Part shown: one piece after another, positions 41,225-50,381 of the stretch
Numbering within the stretch: position 1 is the stretch's first letter
Layout: the number at the start of each line of letters is the position of its first letter
Origin: CAIMFV01 sp040757715
GTDB taxonomy: Bacteria > Pseudomonadota > Alphaproteobacteria > Caulobacterales > Caulobacteraceae
NCBI GenBank assembly: GCA_040757715.1
Contig: JBFLWS010000004.1
Location: 124,001-188,000, forward strand
Reading direction: 5' to 3'
DNA: 64,000 nt
Program-made: the position numbers and the translations under genes
The notes under the pieces: model-generated
Databases searched by the model: none
What the model saw: only the letters and a program-made list of their open reading frames with translations
Told to the model about the DNA's origin: nothing

Positions 41225-41914
41225 TTAGAAATCGAGATCGTCGTAATGAGGCGAAGGCGGCGTTCCCGGCAGGCGATCGGCCAGAAGCGGGCGGAAGCAG
41301 GGCCGCGATTTCAGCTTGGCGTACCACAGCTTGGCGGACGGGAACTCGGTCCAGGAAATCTCGCCAAGATAGTCCAGCACCGACAGGTGACCTGCGGCGC
41401 AGAAGTCGGCGAGACTGAGCCGACGCCCCGCCAGCCAGTCCCGTTCATTGGCCATACGGTCCAGCACCCCCAGGTGCTCGCGCAGGGCCTCACGTCCGGC
41501 GCGCAGAGCGGCCAGCTGCGGCGCGCCAAGACCCAGCAGCCGCTTCTCCAGCTTTTCATGCAGCAGGAAGGCGTTGACCTCGAAGTCGAACTTGCGGTCG
41601 AACCACTGCAAGATGCGCCGGGTCTCCACCCGCTCCTGCACGTCGTCGTTGGAGAGAAGCGCTGGGTCGGGATAGCGCTCGTCGAGATATTCGAGAATGG
41701 CGCGGCTTTCGCATACCACCAGCCGCTCGCGACCGCGGGTCTCCACCAGCACCGGGGTGAGCCCGGAGGGATTGAGGGCGGCGAGGCCTTCGGGCCGCTC
41801 CCAATAGCGCTCCACCACTTCCTGCGCCGCCAGCTTCTTCTCACCCAAAGCCAGCCGCACCTGGCGTGAGTAGGGCTCCAAGGGAAAGTGATGCAGGGTG
41901 CGCTCGACGGTCAT
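41225..41914 (-). CDS. fzlA: Glutathione S-transferase-like FtsZ-binding protein FzlA
   Basis: 229 residues from the ATG at 41914 (an in-frame TTG at 41926 is the alternative). GST fold with N-terminal thioredoxin-like TLHHFPLEPYSRQVRLALGE, LNPSGLTPVLVE, CESRAILEYLDERYPD, and helical domain RDWLAGRRLSLADFCAAGHLS. The C-terminus ends SPHYDDLDF. I recall the same ending in Caulobacter FzlA, where C-terminal acidic residues bind FtsZ. FzlA curves FtsZ filaments and is needed for constriction. Promoter and operator sequences of the TonB receptor lie just downstream. Confidence 0.82.
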   Translation of the reverse strand: MTVERTLHHFPLEPYSRQVRLALGEKKLAAQEVVERYWERPEGLAALNPSGLTPVLVETRGRERLVVCESRAILEYLDERYPDPALLSNDDVQERVETRRILQWFDRKFDFEVNAFLLHEKLEKRLLGLGAPQLAALRAGREALREHLGVLDRMANERDWLAGRRLSLADFCAAGHLSVLDYLGEISWTEFPSAKLWYAKLKSRPCFRPLLADRLPGTPPSPHYDDLDF

Positions 41915-42099
41915 GGCGTGTTTCAATGAGGCGCGGCCAAATCCGTCCGCAGATGGGGATGTAAAGCCCAGCTAGGGAGGCAAGCGTAAAAACGGCGTTA
42001 GCCTTTTCAACTTGTCGCGCAAACGTCACTGGAGCCTGTCGTCGCGCTGGCTAATCTCTCCCCATTCGGCGAGACGAATCGACGCCCATATCAACGCCC

Positions 42100-43527
42100 A
42101 TGACGCAACCCCCGCACCGACCCCCAGCGCCGGCCGGCCCGATCGTGTTCGGCTGGGAGGAATGGCTCGCCCTACCCGAGCTCGGCCTGCCGGCCATCCG
42201 CGCCAAGGTGGACACGGGCGCCAAGACCTCGGCCCTGCACGCCTTCGGCATCGAGCCGTTCGGGCCCATCGACCATCCGCGCATCCGCTTTGGGGTGCAT
42301 CCGATTCCGGGCCGAGCGGACGTATCTGTGATCTGTACGGCGGAGGTGGTCGACCGGCGCGCCGTCACCAGTTCCAACGGCGAGGCCGAGCTGCGCTTTG
42401 TCATCAGCACGCCGCTGGTGTTCGGCGGTCTGACCGTGGACGCCGAGGTGTCGCTCTCCAACCGCGAGTCCATGAACTACCGCATGCTCATTGGTCGCCA
42501 GGCGCTGGAAGCGGCGGGGGCGGTGGTGGATCCCACCCGCGCCCAGATCCAGCCGGTGCTGGACTACGGTCTTTACGCGCCGGATGCGGCGCGCAACCTG
42601 GACGGTCGACACCTGCGCCTTGCGCTCCTGACGGTCAATCCCAACAACTATTCCAGCCGTCGCCTAGTGGAGGCGGCCCAGGCGCGCGGGCACGCCATCG
42701 ACGCCATCGACACCAGCCGTTGCTACATGAACATCAACGTGCTGGCGCCCCAGGTGCTCTATGACGGCCGGGCGCTTGGCCGCTACGACGCGGTGATCCC
42801 GCGCATCGGGGCCCCGCTCACCGCCTATGGCCTCGCCGTGGTGCGGCAGTTCGAGATGACCGGCGCCTTCTGCCTCAACGGCGCCGACGCCATCGCCGCC
42901 GCGCGGGACAAGTTGCAGGCGCTCCAGGCGCTGGCGCGAAAGGGCGTGGCCATGCCCACCACCGCCTTCGCCCGCTCGCCCAAGGACACCGGCCATGTGC
43001 TGGGTCTCGTGGGCGGCGCGCCCCTGGTGGTGAAGCTGTTGCAAGGCAGCCAGGGGCGCGGCGTGGTGCTGGCTGAAACCACCCAAGCGGCGGCCTCGGT
43101 GATCTCGGCCTTCCGCGACCTTGAAGCGGACATTCTCGTCCAGGAGTTCGTGGCCGAGGCCAAGGGCGCCGACATCCGCTGCCTCGTCATCGGGAACAAG
43201 GTGGTGGCGGCCATGAAGCGCCAAGCCAAGCTCGGCGACTTCCGCTCCAACCTGCACCAGGGGGGCGAGGCGTCTTCGGTGAAGATCAGCTCCGACGAGC
43301 GCGAGATGGCGGTGAAGGCGGTGAAGGCGCTCGGCCTTCAGGTGGCCGGGGTCGACATATTGCGCGCGCACGACGGGCCGAAGGTGATCGAGGTGAACGC
43401 TTCGCCTGGCCTGCAAGGCATCGAGACCACCTCCAAGAAAGACCTGGCCGACCTGATCATTCGGCACCTTGAACGCAAGGTGCACCTGCGACCCCCAGCC
43501 GAAGCGCCGGCGATCGCGGCGGAATAG
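42100..43527 (+). CDS. rimK: RimK-type ATP-grasp ligase fused to a RimB-like zinc protease domain
   Basis: 475 residues. The N-terminal ~160 residues are the RimB/retropepsin-like domain, with AKVDTGAKTSALHA (DTGA near residues 38-41) and NRESMNYRMLIGRQALE. Residues about 170-460 are RimK: LLTVNPNNYSSRRLVEAA, ATP-grasp VVKLLQGSQGRGVVLAET, EFVAEAKGADIRCLV, and EVNASPGLQGIE with metal ligands. RimK adds glutamates to ribosomal protein S6 and RimB trims them; here both activities appear to be in one chain. The target need not be S6. Confidence 0.9.
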   Translation: MTQPPHRPPAPAGPIVFGWEEWLALPELGLPAIRAKVDTGAKTSALHAFGIEPFGPIDHPRIRFGVHPIPGRADVSVICTAEVVDRRAVTSSNGEAELRFVISTPLVFGGLTVDAEVSLSNRESMNYRMLIGRQALEAAGAVVDPTRAQIQPVLDYGLYAPDAARNLDGRHLRLALLTVNPNNYSSRRLVEAAQARGHAIDAIDTSRCYMNINVLAPQVLYDGRALGRYDAVIPRIGAPLTAYGLAVVRQFEMTGAFCLNGADAIAAARDKLQALQALARKGVAMPTTAFARSPKDTGHVLGLVGGAPLVVKLLQGSQGRGVVLAETTQAAASVISAFRDLEADILVQEFVAEAKGADIRCLVIGNKVVAAMKRQAKLGDFRSNLHQGGEASSVKISSDEREMAVKAVKALGLQVAGVDILRAHDGPKVIEVNASPGLQGIETTSKKDLADLIIRHLERKVHLRPPAEAPAIAAE

Positions 43528-43567
43528 TCCAAGCTTGCGTTCGCTCGACGTGGCAGTGTTATGAACG

Positions 43568-43619
43568 CCAGAGCATATTCGAAGAGCGGGAACCGGTTTT
43601 CGGGTGAAAAATGCTCTGG
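43568..43619. repeat. Intergenic palindromic repeat, GGGAACCGGTTTTC core
   Basis: CCAGAGCAT (43568-43576) pairs with ATGCTCTGG (43611-43619), enclosing GCGGGAACCGGTTTTCGG. The core is the reverse complement of the GGAAAACCGGTTCCC core at 33441. The 52-base element forms a long imperfect hairpin. Confidence 0.75.
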
Positions 43620-43633
43620 ACTCAATTGGCTAT

Positions 43634-43669
43634 GAGCAAAATCCGTTTCAGCCTGAACGGACTTTGCTC
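43634..43669. repeat. Second intergenic palindrome, GAGCAAAATCCGTT arms
   Basis: GAGCAAAATCCGTT (43634-43647) and AACGGACTTTGCTC (43656-43669) form a 14-bp stem with one mismatch, 14 bases after the preceding repeat. It ends 14 bases before the GGAG Shine-Dalgarno of the next gene. Confidence 0.75.
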
Positions 43670-43693
43670 TAGGCGCGTTTCTCGGAGTTGGGC

Positions 43694-44749
43694 ATGCAGG
43701 CTTCCGCCGTGGCCAGAATCTCGCTGGTGGTGATCGCTGTGGTCACCGCTGGCGCGGCCTTGCACTGGGCCGCCGCCATCTTCACGCCGTTGGTGCTCGC
43801 GGTGTTCTTGCTGATCCTGGTGGACGGGTTCGCGCGCGCATTGCAGCGTCACGCGCCTTGGCTTCCCGAATGGGCGGACTTGCCCCTCGCTTTGGTCATC
43901 ACCCTGGCCGCCATGGCCCTCGCCTTGGTGGGCGTATTGAACAACGCCGCCTCGTTCGGCCAGCAGCTGGTCACAGACGCGCCCAAGCTGAATCTCATGA
44001 TCGGCAAGCTCGCCGCCCAGCTGGGCGTACCTGCGCCGCCGGCCTTGCAGCAGGTGATTCAGCAGGTGAACCCGGCCCGCTATGTCGGCGACATCGCCGG
44101 CGCTCTACAGACCATCGGCTCCGGCGCCGTCTATGTCTTTATTTATCTGGGCTTCCTGTTGGCTTCCCGTCAGGGCTTCTCCACCAAGGCCGCCGGGGTG
44201 TGGCCTGACCCCGATATTCGCCGCCGCGCGGTGGCTGTGCTCGCCCGCATCCGCGACGGCGTGCAGCGCTATCTTTGGATCCAGACGGTCAGCGGCTCCA
44301 TGATCGCCCTGTCGGCCTTCGCCCTCATGCTGGCGGTAGGCCTGGAGCACGCCGACTTCTGGGCCTTTTTGATTTTTATCCTCGTATTCATCCCGGTGAT
44401 CGGGGGATTGGTGGCGGGCGTGCTGCCGCCCCTCTTCGCGCTCATCCAGTACAATGACATCTGGCCGGCGGTGATCGTCTTCGTCGGCCTGCAGGTGATC
44501 CTGTTCGCCATCGGCACCATCCTCTTGCCCCGCATGCAACGCGACGGATTGAACATCGATCCGGTGGTGGTGCTGCTCAGCCTCGCCATCTGGGGATCGA
44601 TCTGGGGCATCCCAGGCATGTTCCTGTCGACGCCGCTCACCGTGATGGCCATCGTTATTCTCGCCCAATTCCCTGGGGCGCGTTGGATCGCCGTCTTGTT
44701 GTCCGGCGACGGCGAGCCTTGGAGCGGCGCCCAGGCGGACGACGCCTAA
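43694..44749 (+). CDS. AI-2E family transporter (PerM/TqsA-like membrane protein)
   Basis: 351 residues from ATG 43694 behind GGAG with a six-base spacer. About eight hydrophobic segments; the cytoplasmic/periplasmic middle part (about 90-150) is followed by ASRQGFSTKAAGVWPD and the family motif VFIPVIGGLVAGVLPPLFAL, then WGIPGMFLSTPLTVM. The family includes the TqsA AI-2 exporter, but most members transport other or unknown substrates, and some are Na+/H+ antiporters. No luxS is visible here. Two hairpin repeats precede it. Confidence 0.88.
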   Translation: MQASAVARISLVVIAVVTAGAALHWAAAIFTPLVLAVFLLILVDGFARALQRHAPWLPEWADLPLALVITLAAMALALVGVLNNAASFGQQLVTDAPKLNLMIGKLAAQLGVPAPPALQQVIQQVNPARYVGDIAGALQTIGSGAVYVFIYLGFLLASRQGFSTKAAGVWPDPDIRRRAVAVLARIRDGVQRYLWIQTVSGSMIALSAFALMLAVGLEHADFWAFLIFILVFIPVIGGLVAGVLPPLFALIQYNDIWPAVIVFVGLQVILFAIGTILLPRMQRDGLNIDPVVVLLSLAIWGSIWGIPGMFLSTPLTVMAIVILAQFPGARWIAVLLSGDGEPWSGAQADDA

Positions 44750-45159
44750 GCGACACGGGGAGGCGTGGCTGCATGGGCCACGGCGAGAAGCAAAGCGTCA
44801 CACAACCGTGAATGCTGTTTTAGGGTCCGAGTAGCTTAAATTTTAACGTCGGCGCCCTAAATCTGGGTCACGGGCGTTTCCCCTCGCCCGCCAAGCGACG
44901 CCGGGCGCAAGCCCCCAATGTCGACCCGGCTCGATATGTTCCGCCCGACCCCCCCTGCGGCGGAACCGCGCCGCCGAACGTCCCCCCCCGTTCGGCGGCG
45001 CCATCGTTTTTGCAGCGGATGCGCCGGGGCGAGTTTCACACCCGGATAGACAAATCTGACGCCAGGGACGTTGGTTCCTGGTTGATCCGGATCGCGCGGC
45101 GACGGTAGGGTCGCTTGGCGCCGGCCGTTGCGAGCGCGGCGCCAGATTCGGATTTTCCC
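44750..45159. other. 410-base non-coding leader region upstream of gdhZ
   Basis: No credible gene. The left part has an AT-rich TTAAATTTTAAC (about 44835) in GC-rich surroundings, a possible promoter or DNA-binding site. The right part holds a strong GC hairpin (44968-45001). The rest to the gdhZ start shows nothing recognisable; the TTG-initiated extension of the gdhZ frame to 45115 has no Shine-Dalgarno. Confidence 0.5.
44968..45010 (+). terminator. GC-rich hairpin with T-run (terminator or attenuator)
   Basis: GCGCCGCCGAACG (44968-44980) and CGTTCGGCGGCGC (44989-45001) form a perfect 13-bp stem with an eight-base C-rich loop. CATCGTTTTT follows, ending at 45010; the T-run is offset by about four bases. 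It lies about 220 bases after the AI-2E transporter gene and 150 before gdhZ, so it may end the former or attenuate the latter. Confidence 0.6.
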
Positions 45160-48100
45160 ATGATTGGCGACCAGGCTGTTTCCCAAATGCAGGCTTCCTT
45201 GCGACAGGAATTTGAAAAACAGCTCAAGACAGAAAAGCTTTCCCCCGCTGAAGCAGACCTCGTTGGTCAGGTGTTCGACGACGTGCGCATCGACGACGCG
45301 CCGGGGGTCGGCCTTGCCGACCTGGCCGTGGAACTGGTTGATGTCTGGGCGTTCGCCGAACAACGCGCTGCCGGCGAGCTGAAAATTCGTCTACGCCCAG
45401 CCGCCGGCGCGGATGATCGCGGTCTTGGGCTCGACCTATTGGAAATCATTCAGGATGACCGGCCGTTCCTAGTGGACAGCATCATGGGCGAGCTGGCCGA
45501 GGCCGGTTTCGACGTCCGGGCCATGTTCCATCCGGTGGTGACCATCGCCCGAGATCTACAGGGTCGGCGCATCTCTGAGGGCGAAGGTCGCCGCGAATCC
45601 ATCATTCTGGTCGCTCTTGCGCCCGTCGGTGAAGACCGCCGCGATCCGCTGATCGACCGCATCCGCGAAGTTATCGCCGATGTGCGCATGGCGGTGGCGG
45701 ATTTCGAGCCCATGCTGGCGCTCATGCGCCAGACCATCGCCGAGCTGGAGGCGACTTTCCTGGCGGAGAAGAATTCGCCGGTGCTCGCCAAATGGCGGGA
45801 ACGCAGCGGCCGCGGCCTCGAAGCCTCGCGGGAGGAGTTGCAGGAATACGTGAACTTCCTCCGCTGGCTGTCGCAGGACCATTTCGTGTTTGTGGGCGCG
45901 CGCACCTATGAATATCCACGATTGCCCAATGGCGACTATGCGCCGGAGGAGCCGCGATTCCGGGCGGAGGACGGTCTGGGCGTGCTGCGCGATCCCACCC
46001 GATCGGTGCTGCGCCGCGCCAGCGAGCCCGCGTTGCTGACCTCGCAATTGAAATCCTACATCGAGGCGTCCGGGCCCGTCGTCGTGGCGAAGTCCAACCT
46101 GCGTTCGCGCGTCCACCGCCGCGGTCACTCCGACTATATCGGCGTCAAGCGCTACGGCCCTGATGGGGCGGCCATCGGCGAAGTGCGCTTCGTCGGCCTG
46201 TTCACCGCCGAAGCCTATGACGAGGCCGCGCGGGACATTCCCTATCTGCGGCGCAAGATCGCCCAGGTGCTGGCGCGCTCCCGCGCCACTCCGAGCGCGC
46301 ATACCGAAAAACGCCTGCGCAATATCGTCGAGACCTATCCTCGCGATGAACTGTTCCAGGTGGACGCCGAGCAGCTCTATGAATGCGCCATGGGGGTGTT
46401 GCACCTCTATGATCGGCCGCGGGTGCGACTGTTCGTTCGGCGCGACCCCTTCGATCGCTTCATTTCGATCCTCTTCTTCGTACCCCGAGACCGCTACACC
46501 TCCTATCTTGGAGAACGGGTGGGTCACCGGTTGGCGGAAGCGTTCCACGGCCGCCTGTCGGCCAGCTATCCCAATTTCGACGCCGGGGCGCTCGCCCGGG
46601 TGCACTTCATCATTGCCGTGACGCCGAACAATCACGCCGACCCCGACGTGACCGCCCTGGAGCGCGAGATCACCGAGCTGTCGCGCACCTGGACCGACCG
46701 CTTCCAGGCGGCGGTGCGCATGGGCGGCGCGCCGACTGGCGCTGTCGGCGAGCTTTTGGCGCGCTATGACGACGCCTTTCCAGCCGGCTACCGCGACCAT
46801 TTCGATGCCGCAGAGGCCCTGAACGACATCGCCGTCATCGAAGACATAGGCGACGGCGCAACGATGAAGGTGCGCGCCTACCGTTCGCCTGACTGCGCCG
46901 GCACTGAGTTTCGGATGAAAATCTACCATCCGGAAACAGCCATTCCTTTGGCTGACGTGCTGCCCATCCTCAGCGACATGGGTCTCAAGGCGCTGACCGA
47001 GGAGGGCTTCCCCATCACGCGCCGTCTGGACGGCGGTGAGGCGGTCACCTGGGTGCATGACTTTGTCCTCGACGATCCGCGCGGCGAGCGGCTCCGCTTC
47101 GCCGACATCAAGGCGCCCTTCGAAGACGCGGTGACCGCGGTGTGGACCGGGCGGGCGGAGAGCGACGGCTTCAATCGCCTGGTGATGGAGCTCGGCGCGT
47201 CCTGGCGGGAGGCGGCGCTCATGCGCGCCCTCGCCCGCTATCGCCAGCAGACCGGTCTTGATCCGTCTCAGGCGGTGCAGGAAGAGGCCCTGCGCGATTA
47301 CCCTGGCGTGGCGCGTCTGATCCTCGATCTCTTCAAGGTGAAGTTCGATCCGGCCGTAGGCATGCCGCTGGAATCCCGCACGGAGACCGCCGAGGCCCTA
47401 TTCGGGGAGATCATCGCCGCGCTGCAGTCGGTGGAAAGCCTCGACGCCGACCGGTCCTTGCGGCGGCTGGCGTTGCTCGTGCGCGCCTTGAAGCGCACCA
47501 ACTTTTACCAAACCGCAGAAGACGGGCAGCCCAAGCCGTACATCGCGTTCAAGCTGGCCAGTCGCGAACTCGAAGACCTGCCGGCGCCCAAGCCCTATCG
47601 CGAAATCTTCGTGGCCTCGCCCAAGGTGGAGGCGGTGCATCTGCGCTTCGGACCAGTGGCGCGCGGGGGCCTGCGCTGGTCCGACCGCCGCGACGACTTC
47701 AGGACCGAGGTGCTGGGTCTCGTCAAGGCGCAACAGGTGAAGAACGCGGTGATCGTGCCGGTGGGCTCCAAGGGCGGCTTTTATCCCAAGCAGTTGCCGC
47801 GTGGCGGTTCGCCCGAGGCCGTGCGCGCTGAGGGCGTGAGCGCCTACAGGACCTTCCTCTCCGGGGCGCTCGACATCACCGACAACCTCGATGCTGAGGG
47901 CGGTGTGATCCGACCGCCGGCGGTGATCGCCCACGACCCCGACGATCCCTATCTGGTGGTGGCCGCCGACAAGGGCACCGCCACCTTCTCCGACATCGCC
48001 AACGGCGTGGCCGAGGACTACGGCTTCTGGCTGGGCGACGCTTTCGCTTCAGGGGGCTCGGCGGGCTACGACCACAAGGCCATGGGCATCACCGCCCGCG

Positions 48101-50091
48101 GCGCCTGGGAGGCGGTGAAACGCCACTTCCGCGAGCTCGGCAAGGACATTCAGAGCGAGCCCTTCACCTGCGTGGGCGTGGGCGACATGTCCGGCGACGT
48201 ATTCGGCAACGGCATGCTGCTCTCCAAAGCGACCAAGCTCGTGGCGGCCTTCGACCACCGACATGTGTTCGTCGACCCCAATCCGGACCCCGCCGCCTCG
48301 TGGGCTGAGCGCCAGCGCCTCTTCGGCCTGCCGCGCTCGTCCTGGGCGGATTACGACGCCAGCAAGATCTCCAAGGGCGGCGGCGTGTTCGCCCGCTCGG
48401 CCAAGGAAGTGGCCCTGACCCCGGAAATCCGCGCCCTGCTGCAGATCGAGGACGAGACCCTCACACCGGCCGACCTGATCCGGGCGATCCTGAAGGCGCC
48501 GGTGGAGCTGCTCTATCTCGGCGGCATCGGCACCTATGTGAAGGCGCCCGTCGAGACCAACGCCGAGGCCGGCGACAAGGCCAATGACGCGGTGCGCATC
48601 GACGCCACGGAGCTGCGCTGTCAGGTGGTGGGCGAGGGGGCCAATCTCGGCTTCACCCAGGCGGGTCGCATCGCCTATGCCCGCGCTGGCGGCCGCATCA
48701 ACACCGACGCCATCGATAACTCCGCCGGGGTCGACACCTCCGACCACGAGGTGAACATCAAGATCCTTACCGGCCAATTGGAGCGCGCCGGCAAGCTTGA
48801 TCGCCCCAGTCGGGACAAGCTGCTCGCCGCCATGACCGACGAGGTGGCGGCGCACGTCCTCGCCCACAACTACGCCCAGACGCTCGCCCTGACTTTGCAG
48901 GAGGCCGTGGCGCCGGTGGAGCTCGAGGCCCAGGGCCGCTTCATGCTTCGGCTCGAAAACGAGGGCCGGCTCGATCGAAAGGTGGAAGGCCTGCCGCGCG
49001 CTCAAGCGGTGGCCGATCTGCGCCAGGCCGGACGCGGCCTCACCCGGCCGGAGCTGGCCGTGCTCACCGCCTATGGCAAGCTGGAGCTGGACGCCGAAAT
49101 CGTGGCGAGCCAAGCGCCGGACGATCCCTATTTCGAAGCGCTGCTGGTGAGCTATTTCCCCATCGCCCTCGCGCCCTACGAGCCCGAAATGCGTCGCCAC
49201 CGGCTGCGGCGCGAGATCATCGCCACCCGTCTCGCCAATCTCATCGTCGACATGGCTGGGCCGACCTTCCCGCACCGCCTCACCGCCTCAACCGGCGCTG
49301 ACGCCACGGTGCTGGCGGCGAGCTTCGAGGCCGCGCGTCAGGCGTTCCGTGTGCAGGAGGCCTGGGACGCCGTCTCGGCGCTCGATCTCAAGGCGCCTGC
49401 CACGGCTCAGACCGCCCTCTATCAGGAGCTGGCCCGTGTGCTGCGCGGCCAGACCTTCTGGTTGGCGCGCCGCACCGCTGAGGCGGGCGGACCGGACGGC
49501 CGCAGCGTTCAGGCGTTGATCGACGTCTATCAGGCGGCGGCGGACGCCTTGCGCGCCACGGGCCTCAGCCTCTTGTCAGAATTCGAGCAGGGAGTGCTGC
49601 GCGCCCGAGCCAAGGCCTTTGTCGAAGCCGGTGCGCCGGAAGCCATGGCGGAGCGGGTGGCGGCTTACGGCGCCTTGGTGCTGGCGGTGGAGATCGCCGA
49701 CCTGGCGCGCGAGGCCGAATGGCCGGTGGTGGAGACGGCGCGTCTGTTCCACGTGGTGGGCGCGGCGTTTGGACTTGACCGTCTGCGGGCGGCGGCGGCC
49801 TCCATCCGCACCAGCGACAGCTTCGAGCGCGTGGCCGTGCGCGGTCTCATCGCGGAGCTGGTGGCGGAGCAGACCCGCCGGGCGCGGGCAACCCTCGCCC
49901 TTGCCAAGGCGCCTACGGACGCAAAGTCCGCCGCTTCGGCTGAACGCCTGGTGCGAGCTTGGGTCGAGCCGCGACAGGAGGCGGTGGCGAGAGCCCAGCT
50001 GCGCATCGCCGAGATCGAAGCGGCGGGCGAGGCCTGGAGCTTCGCCAAGCTGACCATCGCCGCGGCGGCCCTGCGGGCAGGCGGCGCCTAA
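45160..50091 (+). CDS. gdhZ: NAD-dependent glutamate dehydrogenase, ~180 kDa class (GdhZ)
   Basis: Oxidises glutamate to 2-oxoglutarate and ammonia. About 1643 residues from ATG 45160; ATG 45190 is also possible and no clear Shine-Dalgarno is seen. The N-terminal ~700 residues are regulatory, ACT-like (LLEIIQDDRPFLVDSIMGEL). The catalytic part begins GPVARGGLRWSDRRDDF, with VKNAVIVPVGSKGGFYPK, GVGDMSGDVFGNGML, and VVGEGANLGFTQAGRI in the NAD domain. In Caulobacter, GdhZ is cell-cycle controlled and, with KidO, destabilises the FtsZ ring. Its presence here beside fzlA-like division genes is consistent but that regulation is not visible in sequence. Confidence 0.93.
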   Translation: MIGDQAVSQMQASLRQEFEKQLKTEKLSPAEADLVGQVFDDVRIDDAPGVGLADLAVELVDVWAFAEQRAAGELKIRLRPAAGADDRGLGLDLLEIIQDDRPFLVDSIMGELAEAGFDVRAMFHPVVTIARDLQGRRISEGEGRRESIILVALAPVGEDRRDPLIDRIREVIADVRMAVADFEPMLALMRQTIAELEATFLAEKNSPVLAKWRERSGRGLEASREELQEYVNFLRWLSQDHFVFVGARTYEYPRLPNGDYAPEEPRFRAEDGLGVLRDPTRSVLRRASEPALLTSQLKSYIEASGPVVVAKSNLRSRVHRRGHSDYIGVKRYGPDGAAIGEVRFVGLFTAEAYDEAARDIPYLRRKIAQVLARSRATPSAHTEKRLRNIVETYPRDELFQVDAEQLYECAMGVLHLYDRPRVRLFVRRDPFDRFISILFFVPRDRYTSYLGERVGHRLAEAFHGRLSASYPNFDAGALARVHFIIAVTPNNHADPDVTALEREITELSRTWTDRFQAAVRMGGAPTGAVGELLARYDDAFPAGYRDHFDAAEALNDIAVIEDIGDGATMKVRAYRSPDCAGTEFRMKIYHPETAIPLADVLPILSDMGLKALTEEGFPITRRLDGGEAVTWVHDFVLDDPRGERLRFADIKAPFEDAVTAVWTGRAESDGFNRLVMELGASWREAALMRALARYRQQTGLDPSQAVQEEALRDYPGVARLILDLFKVKFDPAVGMPLESRTETAEALFGEIIAALQSVESLDADRSLRRLALLVRALKRTNFYQTAEDGQPKPYIAFKLASRELEDLPAPKPYREIFVASPKVEAVHLRFGPVARGGLRWSDRRDDFRTEVLGLVKAQQVKNAVIVPVGSKGGFYPKQLPRGGSPEAVRAEGVSAYRTFLSGALDITDNLDAEGGVIRPPAVIAHDPDDPYLVVAADKGTATFSDIANGVAEDYGFWLGDAFASGGSAGYDHKAMGITARGAWEAVKRHFRELGKDIQSEPFTCVGVGDMSGDVFGNGMLLSKATKLVAAFDHRHVFVDPNPDPAASWAERQRLFGLPRSSWADYDASKISKGGGVFARSAKEVALTPEIRALLQIEDETLTPADLIRAILKAPVELLYLGGIGTYVKAPVETNAEAGDKANDAVRIDATELRCQVVGEGANLGFTQAGRIAYARAGGRINTDAIDNSAGVDTSDHEVNIKILTGQLERAGKLDRPSRDKLLAAMTDEVAAHVLAHNYAQTLALTLQEAVAPVELEAQGRFMLRLENEGRLDRKVEGLPRAQAVADLRQAGRGLTRPELAVLTAYGKLELDAEIVASQAPDDPYFEALLVSYFPIALAPYEPEMRRHRLRREIIATRLANLIVDMAGPTFPHRLTASTGADATVLAASFEAARQAFRVQEAWDAVSALDLKAPATAQTALYQELARVLRGQTFWLARRTAEAGGPDGRSVQALIDVYQAAADALRATGLSLLSEFEQGVLRARAKAFVEAGAPEAMAERVAAYGALVLAVEIADLAREAEWPVVETARLFHVVGAAFGLDRLRAAAASIRTSDSFERVAVRGLIAELVAEQTRRARATLALAKAPTDAKSAASAERLVRAWVEPRQEAVARAQLRIAEIEAAGEAWSFAKLTIAAAALRAGGA

Positions 50092-50381
50092 ATCGCGCTT
50101 CCCAGGTCGTAGAGCTGATCAAAGGTGTAAAGGCCGGTGTCGTGGCCGTCGTCGAACACCAGCCGGACAGCGTAGCGGCCTACGGGCCGCACATCCGCCA
50201 ACCGAACTTCCGGCTTTTCCGGCAGGGGCGTGATCGGCCCATGGCCGCGGTCAGCGGCGCTCGGCGTGTGCGACCGAAGATAGGGCGCGGGCAAATCGAA
50301 GCTCGCGCCGTCGTCGAAGCGAACGATCAGCCGCGACCCGCCCTCAGCCAGCCGCAGCTCCGTCGGCCAGGGCGTCGTCAC
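50088..50381 (-). CDS. DUF971 protein (GBBH-like N-terminal domain)
   Basis: 97 residues. Typical core: WPTELRLAEGGSRLIVRFDDG, LPAPYLRSHTPSAADRGHG and the ending YAVRLVFDDGHDTGLYTFDQL (positions about 71-91). The domain occurs in gamma-butyrobetaine hydroxylase N-termini and, stand-alone, in iron-sulfur-related contexts; its stand-alone function is unsettled. It overlaps the end of convergent gdhZ by four bases and starts on the stop of the Trm112-family gene. Confidence 0.92.
   Translation of the reverse strand: MTTPWPTELRLAEGGSRLIVRFDDGASFDLPAPYLRSHTPSAADRGHGPITPLPEKPEVRLADVRPVGRYAVRLVFDDGHDTGLYTFDQLYDLGSAI

Noticed and set aside
43694..44749. Quorum-sensing AI-2 exporter function
   Set aside because: The family name does not establish AI-2 transport, and no luxS or lsr gene is present in the window.
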